A stretch of DNA of 64,000 nt, taken from assembly GCF_008245005.1 (NCBI RefSeq), contig NZ_CP043427.1:1426001-1490000 (forward strand), written 5' to 3'. Positions within the stretch are counted from its first letter, which is position 1. Each line of letters opens with the position of its first letter. The stretch is from Campylobacter sputorum subsp. sputorum (GTDB lineage Bacteria > Campylobacterota > Campylobacteria > Campylobacterales > Campylobacteraceae). The position numbers and the translations under genes are program-made. The notes under the pieces were generated by a model, which was given only the letters and a program-made list of their open reading frames with translations, had not been told where the DNA came from and did no database searches. Shown one piece after another: positions 8,423-17,153 of this stretch.

Positions 8423-8985
8423 TTTTTATTTGGCATATAAACTATGACTTCGCCACATTTTTTACAAACAAATTTAGCTCCGCATTTGATTTTTTCATGA
8501 ATCTCGGCTGTAACAAAACGACTTTTACAAGAACAAACATAGCAAAATTTATCATCTTGTTTTGTAGTTTTTGATTCTTGCGAAGTGGCAAAAGTAGCTT
8601 TTCGTCTCCAAGATTCTATTTTCATATCCTCTTGCAAAATATGTTCTAGTAGCCATTTTTTAGCAATTACACTAAGCTGCTCTTTCATATCATTTGTATT
8701 ATGAATTTTGCTAATAAGGCGAACCATACTTTGAATTATATAGCTATGAATTTTTTTATGCTCATCTAATTTAGGATATCCTATGGAAAGCATATATTCT
8801 TCTTCATCTGAAAAATGAATTTTCATATACTCAAAAAAACCATTCAAAACATCTTTTATTTGCTGTTTTGAAACATATTTATTTTCTAGGTTATAAGCAA
8901 CAGCGGCAAGTTCAAAAAGTTTTTTATGCTGAGCATCTATACTTTCGTTATTTATACTATAAGAATCTTCCCAAGTAGGTAACAT
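8419..8985 (-). CDS. Bacteriohemerythrin with C-terminal cysteine-rich zinc-ribbon-like tail
   Basis: The N-terminal hemerythrin four-helix domain has all di-iron ligands visible: His20, His57, Glu61, His76, His80, His115 and Asp120. Such proteins bind oxygen and, in Campylobacter, are reported to protect iron-sulfur enzymes. After residue 145 a short tail carries Cys148, Cys151, Cys153, Cys168, Cys174 and Cys177. The two CxxC pairs suggest a zinc ribbon or rubredoxin-like site. It is 188 residues long, longer than a bare hemerythrin of about 130. It overlaps the convergent regulator gene by 4 bases and has its own -10 upstream. Confidence 0.9.
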   Translation of the reverse strand: MLPTWEDSYSINNESIDAQHKKLFELAAVAYNLENKYVSKQQIKDVLNGFFEYMKIHFSDEEEYMLSIGYPKLDEHKKIHSYIIQSMVRLISKIHNTNDMKEQLSVIAKKWLLEHILQEDMKIESWRRKATFATSQESKTTKQDDKFCYVCSCKSRFVTAEIHEKIKCGAKFVCKKCGEVIVYMPNKN

Positions 8986-9011
8986 TTTGCCTCTTTAAAA
9001 TTAAATAATAT

Positions 9012-9017
9012 ATTATA
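9012..9017 (-). promoter_or_regulatory. -10 element TATAAT for the hemerythrin gene
   Basis: The minus strand reads TTTTGATATAAT 27 bases upstream of the hemerythrin ATG, with AAAGAGG as ribosome site. Confidence 0.5.
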
Positions 9018-9073
9018 TCAAAACTATAATTTAATTACAATATAAATATATTTTAAATAATCAAATTATTGTA

Positions 9074-9226
9074 TCAATAATCCTCTTCTTCATCCTCATC
9101 GTCATAGCTATAATCACCCTCATCATATAAAAACGAACCATTACCACTATTTTCATCGTAATCAAAATCAAAATCTTCGTTATCTACAAACTCATCTTCA
9201 TTATATTCGCTATTTTCATTATACAT
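9074..9226 (-). CDS. Small, extremely acidic protein (50 aa), unknown function
   Basis: An ATG at 9226 with AAGGA seven bases upstream opens a 50-codon frame. The product is made largely of Asp, Glu, Asn and Tyr: it starts MYNENSEYNEDEF and ends YDDEDEEEDY. No transmembrane segment or known motif is present. It begins 24 bases after the mscS-type gene on the same strand, so it is probably the last cistron of the carbonic anhydrase–mscS operon. Composition this biased can arise by chance in low-complexity DNA, but the good ribosome site and operon position favour a real gene. I do not recognise the family. Confidence 0.55.
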   Translation of the reverse strand: MYNENSEYNEDEFVDNEDFDFDYDENSGNGSFLYDEGDYSYDDEDEEEDY

Positions 9227-9250
9227 TATTACGTCCTTATGTTTTAAATT

Positions 9251-11257
9251 TTAACTTACATATTTTGTAGTAAGTTTTAAACCATTTGTCTCAATTATAT
9301 TTAAAATTTTTAATATTATATCTTGTTTTACTTTAATATAATCATTTTTATTTATAGGTATTGTAAAAAATTCAATCTTTACAACAATTCCGCTATCATT
9401 CAAATCATCCAACCAAACATAATATCCACTTTTATATCCAGCCAAATCATCTACTGAAATCATATTTTTACGATATTTTAAAAAATCATATTCATCATTT
9501 ACCACATCATTTATATTAGTTGATGTTTGTGGATGATTTACTATCAAATTTTCTATATCTTTTATACATTTTTCAACATCAAAAAGTGTTGTTTCATAAC
9601 TAATATTTAGTGTCATTGTAACAAGTCTGCCAACAGTTCTTCTATTCCAATTTCTTATTGTGCTATCTATTATTTTTGAGTTTGGAACATATAAAAGAGA
9701 GTTATCAGATGTTCTAATTGCTGTTTTTCTAAGCCCTGTTTCAACAATAGTCCCTTCTATATTGCCACCAATTACCACAGAATCACCTTGCGAAAAAGAG
9801 TTATCAAAAATTACCATTATAGATGCGAAAAAGTTAGCTATTATGTCTTTTGTTGCAAGAGCTATGGCTAAACCGCCAATTCCAAGTGAGGCTATGATGG
9901 TAGAAACATCAAAACCAATGCTGTTTAACATAAGAAGAATAGCTATAATAAATATCATTATATAAGCTATTTTTATAATTAAATTTATAACCTCTTTTCT
10001 ATTACTTTTTTTAGCTATTTTGCTAAAAAGTATCATCCCATAACCGTCTAGTATACCAGTTATCAACCATGCATAAAATATTATATAAGTTATAGAAAAT
10101 ATCTTATAAAAAATAGCAGGAACAGGAGAAGGATAATAAACCATATCTATACAAATATCTATCGCATATGCGATAAGCAAAATTCCCATAGGCTTTTTTA
10201 TGGTATTTACAGCTTGTATTCTAAGTGCCTCTGAACCGCTTTTTTGTTTTAAAAATACTTTTTCAAAAATAAACAATAGTATCTTTGCTAACACTCTTCT
10301 TAAAGAGTAAAATAGTAACGTTATGACAACTATAAAGATTGTTTTTCCTGAATTTATGCCATAAGGCGCTAAATTTATTTTTGAGTTTATGTAATTAAGC
10401 GTGTTTTTTAAATTTAAAAAATTAAAAACAAAACTGCTTTCTAAAATTGAGATATTTTCAAGCAAATAATCAAATATTTCCATATAAGTTTCTTGATTTA
10501 TTCTAAGTGCTTGAAAATTACTTCCTATATCAAGCAATACATCTTTATCTAGTTTTTCATATACTTCTTTTATTTCTATATAATCTTTAGTTTGTAAAGA
10601 TAATATGGCTTTTTGAATCACATTAGATATATCTTTTTTACTACTTCTATTTATATACATTTTTTCTATTTTTAACAAAGCTGTATAAAAAATTTCTCCT
10701 ATTTCTATATTATAATAATCCATCCTAGCTACCATATATTCTTTTGATTTTTTAGGATATTTCTCTAGCTTATAAGCAATCTGTTTTCTAATATCAATAT
10801 AATTTAAAAGTTGTTCATAAGATATCTTTTGATTTGTTATGGCAGATGGAATTTTTTCAAATAATTTTATTTTATCTTTTTTTAAACTATTTAAATCATC
10901 AATGCTTGCATTTCTATCTTGTAAAATTTTGATTTGATAATTTAAATTTTTAATATCATTAACCAAAAAACTCAACGATTTTTTGCTATCTGTTTTGATA
11001 TCTGATATATTTTCATCAACTATTTTTTGAGCTACAAGTTCTGCTATTTCAAGTGTTTGATTACCATCTTTTTTAGCTTTGCTTAAATTTACCAACTTGC
11101 TTGCTATCTTTTCTACAGCCTTTTTAGTATCATTTTCATCCACACTTAAAAGTGTTTCATCTATACTTTGTTGAAGCTCGTTTGAACTAGCCCCATGAAG
11201 CGATATAAAAAACAGAAAAAATACAACAAAAAGTTTATTTATCATTTGATTTATCAT
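9251..11257 (-). CDS. MscS-family mechanosensitive ion channel
   Basis: It is an inner-membrane channel that opens under hypo-osmotic tension. A signal-like N-terminus is followed by about 290 residues of periplasmic helical region, then several membrane helices. The small-residue pore helix (SLGIGGLAIALATKDIIANF) precedes the MscS beta domain (FDNSFSQGDSVVIGGNIEG). At about 668 residues it belongs to the large MscS/MscM-like class. I chose ATG 11257 because AGG lies 5 bases upstream; the GTG at 11263 is possible. The start overlaps the end of the carbonic anhydrase gene, so translation is probably coupled. Confidence 0.9.
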   Translation of the reverse strand: MINQMINKLFVVFFLFFISLHGASSNELQQSIDETLLSVDENDTKKAVEKIASKLVNLSKAKKDGNQTLEIAELVAQKIVDENISDIKTDSKKSLSFLVNDIKNLNYQIKILQDRNASIDDLNSLKKDKIKLFEKIPSAITNQKISYEQLLNYIDIRKQIAYKLEKYPKKSKEYMVARMDYYNIEIGEIFYTALLKIEKMYINRSSKKDISNVIQKAILSLQTKDYIEIKEVYEKLDKDVLLDIGSNFQALRINQETYMEIFDYLLENISILESSFVFNFLNLKNTLNYINSKINLAPYGINSGKTIFIVVITLLFYSLRRVLAKILLFIFEKVFLKQKSGSEALRIQAVNTIKKPMGILLIAYAIDICIDMVYYPSPVPAIFYKIFSITYIIFYAWLITGILDGYGMILFSKIAKKSNRKEVINLIIKIAYIMIFIIAILLMLNSIGFDVSTIIASLGIGGLAIALATKDIIANFFASIMVIFDNSFSQGDSVVIGGNIEGTIVETGLRKTAIRTSDNSLLYVPNSKIIDSTIRNWNRRTVGRLVTMTLNISYETTLFDVEKCIKDIENLIVNHPQTSTNINDVVNDEYDFLKYRKNMISVDDLAGYKSGYYVWLDDLNDSGIVVKIEFFTIPINKNDYIKVKQDIILKILNIIETNGLKLTTKYVS

Positions 11258-11900
11258 TTTCACCTATAAATTTAAATTGTTTAGAATTAAAATCATACTC
11301 GAAAATTTCTCCTGTCTCTATGATATAGTGCCAACCATGTATATTTATTTTGCCAGATTCAAATTTCTCTTTAAGGGTAGGAAATGTGAGTATATTATCA
11401 ATTGAGTTAATTATATTTAATCTCTCTGTTACCCAGCTTCTTTTTGAGACATTATCTCCATAAACTTCCGATACAGCGTGTTTTATAGGAGATAATATCT
11501 CAAGCCATTTTCTAACATTTGGAATATTTTCAAATTTACTCTTATCATAGTAAAGTGCTTCACAGCCACCGCAATTACTATGCCCACATATAACAATATT
11601 TTTTAAATCAAAAACATTTATCGCATATTCTATAGCTGAAGTTGTAGCCAAAAATTCATCACTTAATCTATAAGGAGGAACTATATTTGCAATATTTCTA
11701 ACAACAAAAAGTTCGCCTGGTTTAGAACTTGTTATCAAACTTGGCACAACTCTAGAATCAGAGCAACCTATAAAAAGCGTGTGCGGTGTTTGCATTGAGC
11801 TTAAACTTACAAAAAGATCTTTATGTTCTAAATATCCATTTTCCATAAATTCATTAACACCATCAAAAAGTGAATTATTTATAAAAATTTGCTCGTTCAT
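11235..11900 (-). CDS. Beta-class carbonic anhydrase
   Basis: It interconverts CO2 and bicarbonate, important for capnophilic Campylobacter. The zinc ligands and catalytic dyad are visible: Cys46, Asp48 and Arg50 in GCSDSRVVP, and His107 and Cys110 in CGHSNCGGCEAL. At 221 residues it has typical length. It is the first gene of a unit with the MscS-type channel, overlapping it. It matches the C. jejuni Cj0237 (CanB-type) locus as I recall it. Confidence 0.94.
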   Translation of the reverse strand: MNEQIFINNSLFDGVNEFMENGYLEHKDLFVSLSSMQTPHTLFIGCSDSRVVPSLITSSKPGELFVVRNIANIVPPYRLSDEFLATTSAIEYAINVFDLKNIVICGHSNCGGCEALYYDKSKFENIPNVRKWLEILSPIKHAVSEVYGDNVSKRSWVTERLNIINSIDNILTFPTLKEKFESGKINIHGWHYIIETGEIFEYDFNSKQFKFIGENDKSNDK

Positions 11901-12059
11901 AAATTTCCTTAATCATAATTGTATAAATTTAAAATTAGAGATTATAGCAAAATATAAATTTGATAAATATTATAATTTTTTTGTTTCTAAAACATACAAT
12001 TTATGTTTTATTTATATAAATTTGGTTAAATTTGGGCAAAAATAAAAAAGGAGATTTAG

Positions 12060-12749
12060 ATGAGTTTATATGATAGAAACTATATCGAGAATGAAGCTAG
12101 CAATAGCTACTCGCAAAGTCAAAGTCTGCAAAGTAGCAGAAGTGAATTTATCAAAAAAACATATCAATTTTTAGCTGCGTCTCTGCTTGCAGCCACAGCT
12201 GGTGCATATGTTGGTATGAGTATGGGTGTTGGACCTTCTTTATGGATGCTTATTTTAGAAATAGGTCTTTTAGTAGGTTTAATGTTTGCTAAGAAAAATC
12301 CAACTTTGGCAGTAATTTTGCTTTTTGCATTTACATTTGTTTCTGGCTTTACACTAGCACCGACATTAAATTTTTACCTTGCTGCTGGAATGGGCTCAGT
12401 TATAACTCAAGCTTTCTTGCTTACAACAGTTGCTTTTGGTGGTCTTAGCATATTTGCATTTAATACAAAAAAAGATTTTAGTTCAATGGGCAAAATGTTA
12501 TTTATAACCCTTATTGTAGTGTTTGTTGCTATGATTATAAATATTTTCATGCAAAGCCCTATGCTTCAAATAGTCATAGCTTCTGTTTGTGCTATATTAT
12601 TTAGTGCTTATATACTTTATGATACACAAAACATTATAAGAGGGAACTATGATTCTCCTATACTTGGGGCAGTTGCATTATATCTTGATATCATAAATCT
12701 TTTTGTTGCACTTCTTCAAATTTTAGGTATATTTAATAACAATGACTAA
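12060..12749 (+). CDS. Bax inhibitor-1/YccA-family membrane protein
   Basis: It has 229 residues with seven predicted membrane helices after a polar N-terminus of about 35 residues. The family pattern (TYQFLAASLLAATAGAYVG, FVSGFTLAPTL, ILYDTQNIIRG) is clear. Bacterial members are thought to affect FtsH proteolysis or calcium leak; the role here is unknown. The ATG follows AAAAAAGGAG. A hairpin terminator follows, so it is probably monocistronic. Confidence 0.9.
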   Translation: MSLYDRNYIENEASNSYSQSQSLQSSRSEFIKKTYQFLAASLLAATAGAYVGMSMGVGPSLWMLILEIGLLVGLMFAKKNPTLAVILLFAFTFVSGFTLAPTLNFYLAAGMGSVITQAFLLTTVAFGGLSIFAFNTKKDFSSMGKMLFITLIVVFVAMIINIFMQSPMLQIVIASVCAILFSAYILYDTQNIIRGNYDSPILGAVALYLDIINLFVALLQILGIFNNND

Positions 12750-12755
12750 AAAATT

Positions 12756-12787
12756 AAATAAGTTGGAATTTATACTCCAACTTATTT
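12756..12787 (+). terminator. Terminator after the BI-1 family gene
   Basis: A perfect 12-bp stem (AAATAAGTTGGA / TCCAACTTATTT) with an 8-base loop begins 7 bases after the stop codon. The tail is T-rich. Confidence 0.75.
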
Positions 12788-12829
12788 TAATCACAAAAAA
12801 GTTTAACCATAATTTTATTAAAAATATTA

Positions 12830-12835
12830 TATAAT
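12830..12835 (+). promoter_or_regulatory. -10 element TATAAT for the secG operon
   Basis: TATAAT lies 35 bases upstream of the GTG start of secG, between the terminator above and the gene. Confidence 0.45.
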
Positions 12836-12870
12836 CTATCCCTTAATTTTATATATTTAAGGATTATTTA

Positions 12871-13239
12871 GTGGAAACTATACTGCTTATTTTTCAATTT
12901 GTAATAGTTATAATTCTAACCATAACAGTATTACTACAAAAAAGCTCTTCTATAGGACTTGGTGCATATAGCGGAAGCAATGAAAGTCTTTTTGGTGCAA
13001 AAGGTCCGGCTGGATTTTTGGCTAAATTTACTTTTTTTCTTGGCGTTCTTTTTATCATAAACACACTTGCTTTAGGCTATATGTATAATAAAACTTCAAA
13101 TAAATCAGTTTTAGATAGAGTTGATAGCAAAAATATTGTTACCCCACAAAAAAATATCGAAAATAACTCTAGCTTGATACCAGAAGTACCTGTAAATTCA
13201 GTACCAGCAACACCAAAAGATACAAATCAAACTAAGTAA
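12871..13239 (+). CDS. secG: Protein translocase subunit SecG
   Basis: It is the small inner-membrane subunit of the SecYEG export channel. It has 122 residues with two membrane helices separated by the family signature LLQKSSSIGLGAYSGSNESLFGAKG. A hydrophilic, Asn/Pro-rich cytoplasmic tail follows. The start is GTG with AAGGA seven bases upstream. It heads the unit secG–deacetylase–frr–pyrE–RDD. Confidence 0.93.
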   Translation: METILLIFQFVIVIILTITVLLQKSSSIGLGAYSGSNESLFGAKGPAGFLAKFTFFLGVLFIINTLALGYMYNKTSNKSVLDRVDSKNIVTPQKNIENNSSLIPEVPVNSVPATPKDTNQTK

Positions 13240-13243
13240 AACT

Positions 13244-14200
13244 ATGCGTTATATATGTGTATTGCTGTTTTTTGTAAATTTTATTTATGGCGATGCACAT
13301 ATTTTTAATTACCATAGATTTGATGATTATAGATATCAAAGTACAAATATAAGCACAAAAAAACTTATACAAAACTTTGAATACTTAAAAAAACATAATT
13401 ACGAAGTAGTACCGCTTGAAAAACTGCTTCTTACTATAAATAGCGGTCAGCCAGTCCCTAATAACTGGGTTGTCCTTACAATAGATGATGGTTATAAAAG
13501 TTTTTATAACAACGGTCTTGAAATTTTTAAAAAATACAACTATCCATTTACTTTATTTATCTATATAAAAGCTATAGAAAGCAATTATGGCGACTTTTTG
13601 ACAAAAGATATGATAAAAGAGATATCTAAATTTGGAAATATACAACTACATGGATATTCTCATGCAAATTTGGTAAATATGAGTAATGACGAGATAAAAA
13701 AAGATTTTACCAAAGCAATTAATTTTTTTGAAAAAAATCTAGGATACAGACCAAAATGTATATCATATCCATATGGATACTATAGTAATAGGGTTAATCA
13801 AATAGCAAAAGAAAATGGGTTTGAATGTATATTAACTCAAAATTATGGAGCGGTTTTTTCTCAAACAAAAAATATTATATTAGATAGATCATCTTTTAAT
13901 GATGAAACAAAACAAGATGTAATGTTAGCCATAGAATATTTAGATGTAAATTGGACAAAGCCGCTAAATTTTCCAAAAAATGGTTTTATAGACGATATAA
14001 AAGCTAATTTAAGTGATAAAAATATAAAAAAAGCAAAACTTTTTATAAGTGGGTATGGTTGGAAAAATGTTGATATAATAGACGGGACGTTAAATTTCAC
14101 ATTAAATAAACCTATAAAAAAAGATAAATTTAAAATAATATTAAAAGCAGGCAAAAAAGAAAATACAAACTTCATCATAAAGGATAAATATGTTAAATGA
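13244..14200 (+). CDS. Secreted polysaccharide deacetylase (NodB-fold) protein
   Basis: It starts with a signal peptide ([18 protein letters not shown]). The NodB fold follows: motif 1 TIDDGY with Asp81 and Asp82, metal-ligand histidines His136 and His140 in LHGYSH, and YPYGYY at 175-180. The final 90 residues look like a separate beta domain. Likely substrates are N-acetylated surface polysaccharide or peptidoglycan in the periplasm. It sits 4 bases after secG and overlaps frr by 11 bases. In C. jejuni as I remember it, secG and frr are directly adjacent, so this gene is an insertion into a conserved operon. Confidence 0.85.
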   Translation: MRYICVLLFFVNFIYGDAHIFNYHRFDDYRYQSTNISTKKLIQNFEYLKKHNYEVVPLEKLLLTINSGQPVPNNWVVLTIDDGYKSFYNNGLEIFKKYNYPFTLFIYIKAIESNYGDFLTKDMIKEISKFGNIQLHGYSHANLVNMSNDEIKKDFTKAINFFEKNLGYRPKCISYPYGYYSNRVNQIAKENGFECILTQNYGAVFSQTKNIILDRSSFNDETKQDVMLAIEYLDVNWTKPLNFPKNGFIDDIKANLSDKNIKKAKLFISGYGWKNVDIIDGTLNFTLNKPIKKDKFKIILKAGKKENTNFIIKDKYVK

Positions 14201-14747
14201 AATTTATGAAAATCAAAAAAATCTTAGCGATAAAGCCATAGAAGCTTTAAAAAAAGATTTTCACACACTAAGAACAGGTAAAGTCAACATAAGTATAGTT
14301 GATGGAATTTTTGTTGATTACTACGGCAATCCAACGCCATTAAATCAAGTAGCTACAGTTTTAGCAACAGATGCGACAACAATAACAATAACTCCATGGG
14401 AAAAACCTATGTTAAAAACTATAACAGCTGCAATACAGGCTGCAAATATAGGCGTAAATCCAAATAATGACGGAGAATGCGTGAAATTATTTTTCCCTCC
14501 TATGACAAAAGAAGAGCGTGAAAAAAACGCAAAACAGGCAAAAGCCATGGGTGAAAAAGCAAAAATTAGTATTAGAAATATAAGAAAAGACGCAAATGAT
14601 GATATAAAAAAACTAGAAAAAGAAAAATCAGTTCCAGAAGATGGAATTAAAAAAGCATATGATGAAGTCCAAAAGATAACAGATAACTATTCAAATAAGA
14701 TTGATTCTCTGGTAAAAGATAAAGAAAGCGAACTTTTAAAGGTATAA
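14190..14747 (+). CDS. frr: Ribosome recycling factor
   Basis: It splits post-termination ribosomes together with EF-G. It has the usual length of 185 residues. Family segments are [32 protein letters not shown] and [16 protein letters not shown]. The ATG at 14190 lies inside the end of the deacetylase gene, implying coupling. pyrE follows after 3 bases. Confidence 0.97.
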   Translation: MLNEIYENQKNLSDKAIEALKKDFHTLRTGKVNISIVDGIFVDYYGNPTPLNQVATVLATDATTITITPWEKPMLKTITAAIQAANIGVNPNNDGECVKLFFPPMTKEEREKNAKQAKAMGEKAKISIRNIRKDANDDIKKLEKEKSVPEDGIKKAYDEVQKITDNYSNKIDSLVKDKESELLKV

Positions 14748-14750
14748 GTT

Positions 14751-15359
14751 ATGGATATAAAGCAAATTTATCAAGATTGTGGTGCATTTTTGCAAGGACA
14801 TTTTTTACTAACTAGCGGAAATCACTCTGAGTTTTATCTTCAAAGTGCGAAAGTGCTTGAAAATCCTATGCTTGCAGGTAAATTAGCTGATGAACTTTTT
14901 TTGATAATAAAAAAATATGGTATAGAATTTGACTCAGTTTGCTCTCCTGCAATTGGTGGTATTTTGGCAGGATATGAACTGGCAAGATCTGGCAAAAAAA
15001 GATTTATATTTACAGAAAGAGTTGAAAAAGTTATGTGCCTAAGAAGAGGCTTTGAGGTAAAAAAAGGCGAAAAATTTATCATATGCGAAGATATCGTCAC
15101 AACTGGCGGCTCAGCATTAGAAAGTGCAAAAGTTATAGAAAATCTTGGCGGCATTGTTGTTGGATTTGCAGCTTTGGCAAATCGTGGATTTTGTGAAGTT
15201 ACAAATTTAAAAAACAAAAGAAAAGATAATTGCAAACTTCCATTTGATAAGCCATTTTTCACTCTTGGAAATTTTGATTTTGAAATTTATGAACCACAAA
15301 ATTGCCCTTTATGCAAAAATGGCAGTATTGCTATAAAACCCGGTAGTCGTGGAAACTAA
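14751..15359 (+). CDS. pyrE: Orotate phosphoribosyltransferase
   Basis: It makes OMP from orotate and PRPP in pyrimidine synthesis. The PRPP-binding motif is [32 protein letters not shown] is the family N-terminus. At 202 residues it has normal length. It lies between frr and the RDD protein, with 3-base and 0-base spacing. Confidence 0.96.
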   Translation: MDIKQIYQDCGAFLQGHFLLTSGNHSEFYLQSAKVLENPMLAGKLADELFLIIKKYGIEFDSVCSPAIGGILAGYELARSGKKRFIFTERVEKVMCLRRGFEVKKGEKFIICEDIVTTGGSALESAKVIENLGGIVVGFAALANRGFCEVTNLKNKRKDNCKLPFDKPFFTLGNFDFEIYEPQNCPLCKNGSIAIKPGSRGN

Positions 15360-15779
15360 GTGTCTAAAACAAAAGTTATAATAGCAAACCCGATAGATAG
15401 GATAAAGGCATTTTTTATAGATATGTTTTTGATATCAATGCCGATTTTATACATAACTGCTTATATTTTTTTAGATGGAAAAGACGCTTTTAGACAAAAT
15501 CAACTTGCCATATCAATTGATTGGGCTATGTATGGTATCATAATATCCATTTTTTTTGCAAAATCAGCCCAATCTCCTGGATATAGAGCACAAGATATCT
15601 ATCTTATAGATGCAATCAGCGGAAAAAAAGTGTCTTTTTTAAAATCCATTTTTAGATATATTTGTTTTTTAATATCAGGAATGAGTATTTTTGGGCTTTT
15701 AATATGCTTTTTTAGAAAAGATAAACTATGTCTGCACGACTTACTAAGCAAAAGTATAGTTGTTACAAAAAAATCATAA
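15360..15779 (+). CDS. RDD-family membrane protein
   Basis: It has 139 residues with the RDD signature near the N-terminus (PIDRIKAFFIDMFLI) and three hydrophobic segments. SPGYRAQDIYLIDAISGKKVSF matches the loop seen in RDD proteins. The start is GTG directly after the pyrE stop codon. Function is unknown; some family members are thought to act in transport. Confidence 0.85.
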   Translation: MSKTKVIIANPIDRIKAFFIDMFLISMPILYITAYIFLDGKDAFRQNQLAISIDWAMYGIIISIFFAKSAQSPGYRAQDIYLIDAISGKKVSFLKSIFRYICFLISGMSIFGLLICFFRKDKLCLHDLLSKSIVVTKKS

Positions 15780-15812
15780 TTTTATATTAAGAGTTTATTC
15801 ATCTTATTTTGA

Positions 15813-15818
15813 TAAAAT
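15813..15818 (+). promoter_or_regulatory. -10 element TAAAAT for tpx
   Basis: TTTTGATAAAAT lies 30 bases upstream of the tpx ATG, with AGGAG as ribosome site. Confidence 0.4.
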
Positions 15819-15848
15819 TTTTTAAATTTTAATTTTATAGGAGAAAAA

Positions 15849-16388
15849 ATGTCTACAGTTACATTTCAAGGCTCAACAGTTAATTTGCAAGGTGAAAATA
15901 TTAGCATTGGCGATATGGCTCCAGTTGTTGAAGTAGTTGGTCAAGATTTAAAGCCAATAAAAGTTGGCGGATCAAGCGATAAAGTGCAAATTTTGATAGC
16001 AGTTCCTTCTTTAGATACTGGTGTTTGTGCTACTGAAACAAGAAAATTTAATCAAAACGCAGCAAATCAAGAAGGTGTAAAATTAACAGTTATATCAATG
16101 GATCTTCCTTTTGCTATGGGTAGATTTTGCTCAACTGAAGGCATAGAAAATCTAACAGTTGGAAGTGATTTTAGAAATAAAGATTTTGCAAATGCATATG
16201 GTATTTTGATGAAAGATGGTCCGTTAGCTGGACTTTGTGCTAGAGCAATATTTGTAGTTGGGAAAGATGGCAAAATAATTCACAAAGAGTTAGTTTCAGA
16301 AGTTACAACAGAGCCTGATTATGAAGCTATCAAAAAATCTTTAAATGGAAGCGGAAGCTGCGGTTGTAGTTGTAGTTGCAACAACTAA
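15849..16388 (+). CDS. tpx: Thiol peroxidase with an added Cys-rich C-terminal tail
   Basis: It is a thioredoxin-dependent 2-Cys peroxiredoxin of the Tpx type that reduces hydrogen peroxide and lipid peroxides. The peroxidatic Cys60 is in SLDTGVCATE and the resolving Cys94 in GRFCSTEG. The core ends near residue 166, and a short GSGSCGCSCSCNN tail follows with four extra cysteines (171, 173, 175, 177). The tail looks like a flexible metal-binding or redox appendage. It is monocistronic, with its own -10 and a hairpin after it. Confidence 0.95.
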   Translation: MSTVTFQGSTVNLQGENISIGDMAPVVEVVGQDLKPIKVGGSSDKVQILIAVPSLDTGVCATETRKFNQNAANQEGVKLTVISMDLPFAMGRFCSTEGIENLTVGSDFRNKDFANAYGILMKDGPLAGLCARAIFVVGKDGKIIHKELVSEVTTEPDYEAIKKSLNGSGSCGCSCSCNN

Positions 16389-16394
16389 TATGAC

Positions 16395-16417
16395 AAATCC
16401 CCTAAATACGGGGATTT
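16395..16417. terminator. Hairpin between tpx and ttcA
   Basis: An 8-bp stem (AAATCCCC / GGGGATTT) with a 7-base loop lies between the two convergent genes and touches the ttcA stop codon. The T tracts are weak, so it is a modest bidirectional terminator. Confidence 0.55.
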
Positions 16418-17153
16418 ATTCAAAAAAAGTTTCTTTATGTATATTTGTAAAAGCTGTCTTTAAACTAGTAAAAAATTTTGGATTTTCTTTTTCTAAATTT
16501 GAAAGAAGTTGTTTTGTTTCATATCTTGCGTGCGGCATTTTTACATCAAATCTCATAGCAGGACAAGCCTCATCTCCTATAACTTGAAGTGAATTTCTAA
16601 TAGCATTATCTCTAAGCTGTCTCTCTCTTACTTCTATAAGTGGTCTTATGAGCACTAAACCATTTTTAGCTGTGTATTTTGGAGCAAGAGTTCTTAAAGC
16701 ACCATTGTATGTAAAATTCATAAAAAAACTCTCTGCTGCATCATCTAAATGATGAGCAATTGCAAGTTTATTGTATCCGCCATTTAATGCATAAGTATAA
16801 AGATGCCCTCTTCTCATTCTTGAAAAAAAACTACAAAAGCTTGAATTTTTGCGTATTTTATCTTTTGAAATTTCAAATATAGAACTATCTATAATCTCAT
16901 GTTCAATCCCATGCTCTTTACAATGATTTATAAGATATGAAAAATCTTCACCCATTCCATAGCTTAGCGTTACAGCCTTAAATTCCCATTTTACTGGACT
17001 AACGCTACAAAAATGCTTCATTATATGAGCTAATGCCAAACTATCTTTGCCACCACTTAATCCAAGTAAAATCTTATCTCCGTCTTCAAACATACTGTAT
17101 TTTGCATTTGTTCTACCAACTTGTCTCAAAAGATTTTTTGAAATTTCAATCAT
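16416..17153 (-). CDS. ttcA: tRNA 2-thiocytidine synthetase TtcA-like ATPase
   Basis: It is a PP-loop ATPase with SGGKDS at residues 33-38. TtcA thiolates C32 of tRNAs using a [4Fe-4S] cluster. In E. coli the cluster ligands are a CxxC pair plus a distal Cys. Here the first (Cys107 in FCSFFSRMRRG) and the distal (Cys197 in EACPAMRF) are present, but the second position is Phe110. The cluster may therefore have only two protein Cys ligands. It is the last gene of slyD–fabD–mtnN–ttcA, overlapping mtnN by 4 bases (ATGA). Confidence 0.85.
   Translation of the reverse strand: MIEISKNLLRQVGRTNAKYSMFEDGDKILLGLSGGKDSLALAHIMKHFCSVSPVKWEFKAVTLSYGMGEDFSYLINHCKEHGIEHEIIDSSIFEISKDKIRKNSSFCSFFSRMRRGHLYTYALNGGYNKLAIAHHLDDAAESFFMNFTYNGALRTLAPKYTAKNGLVLIRPLIEVRERQLRDNAIRNSLQVIGDEACPAMRFDVKMPHARYETKQLLSNLEKENPKFFTSLKTAFTNIHKETFFE

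Noticed and set aside
14840-15262. A 140-codon antisense frame opposite pyrE
   Set aside because: It is an antisense shadow of a clear enzyme gene, with no independent support.
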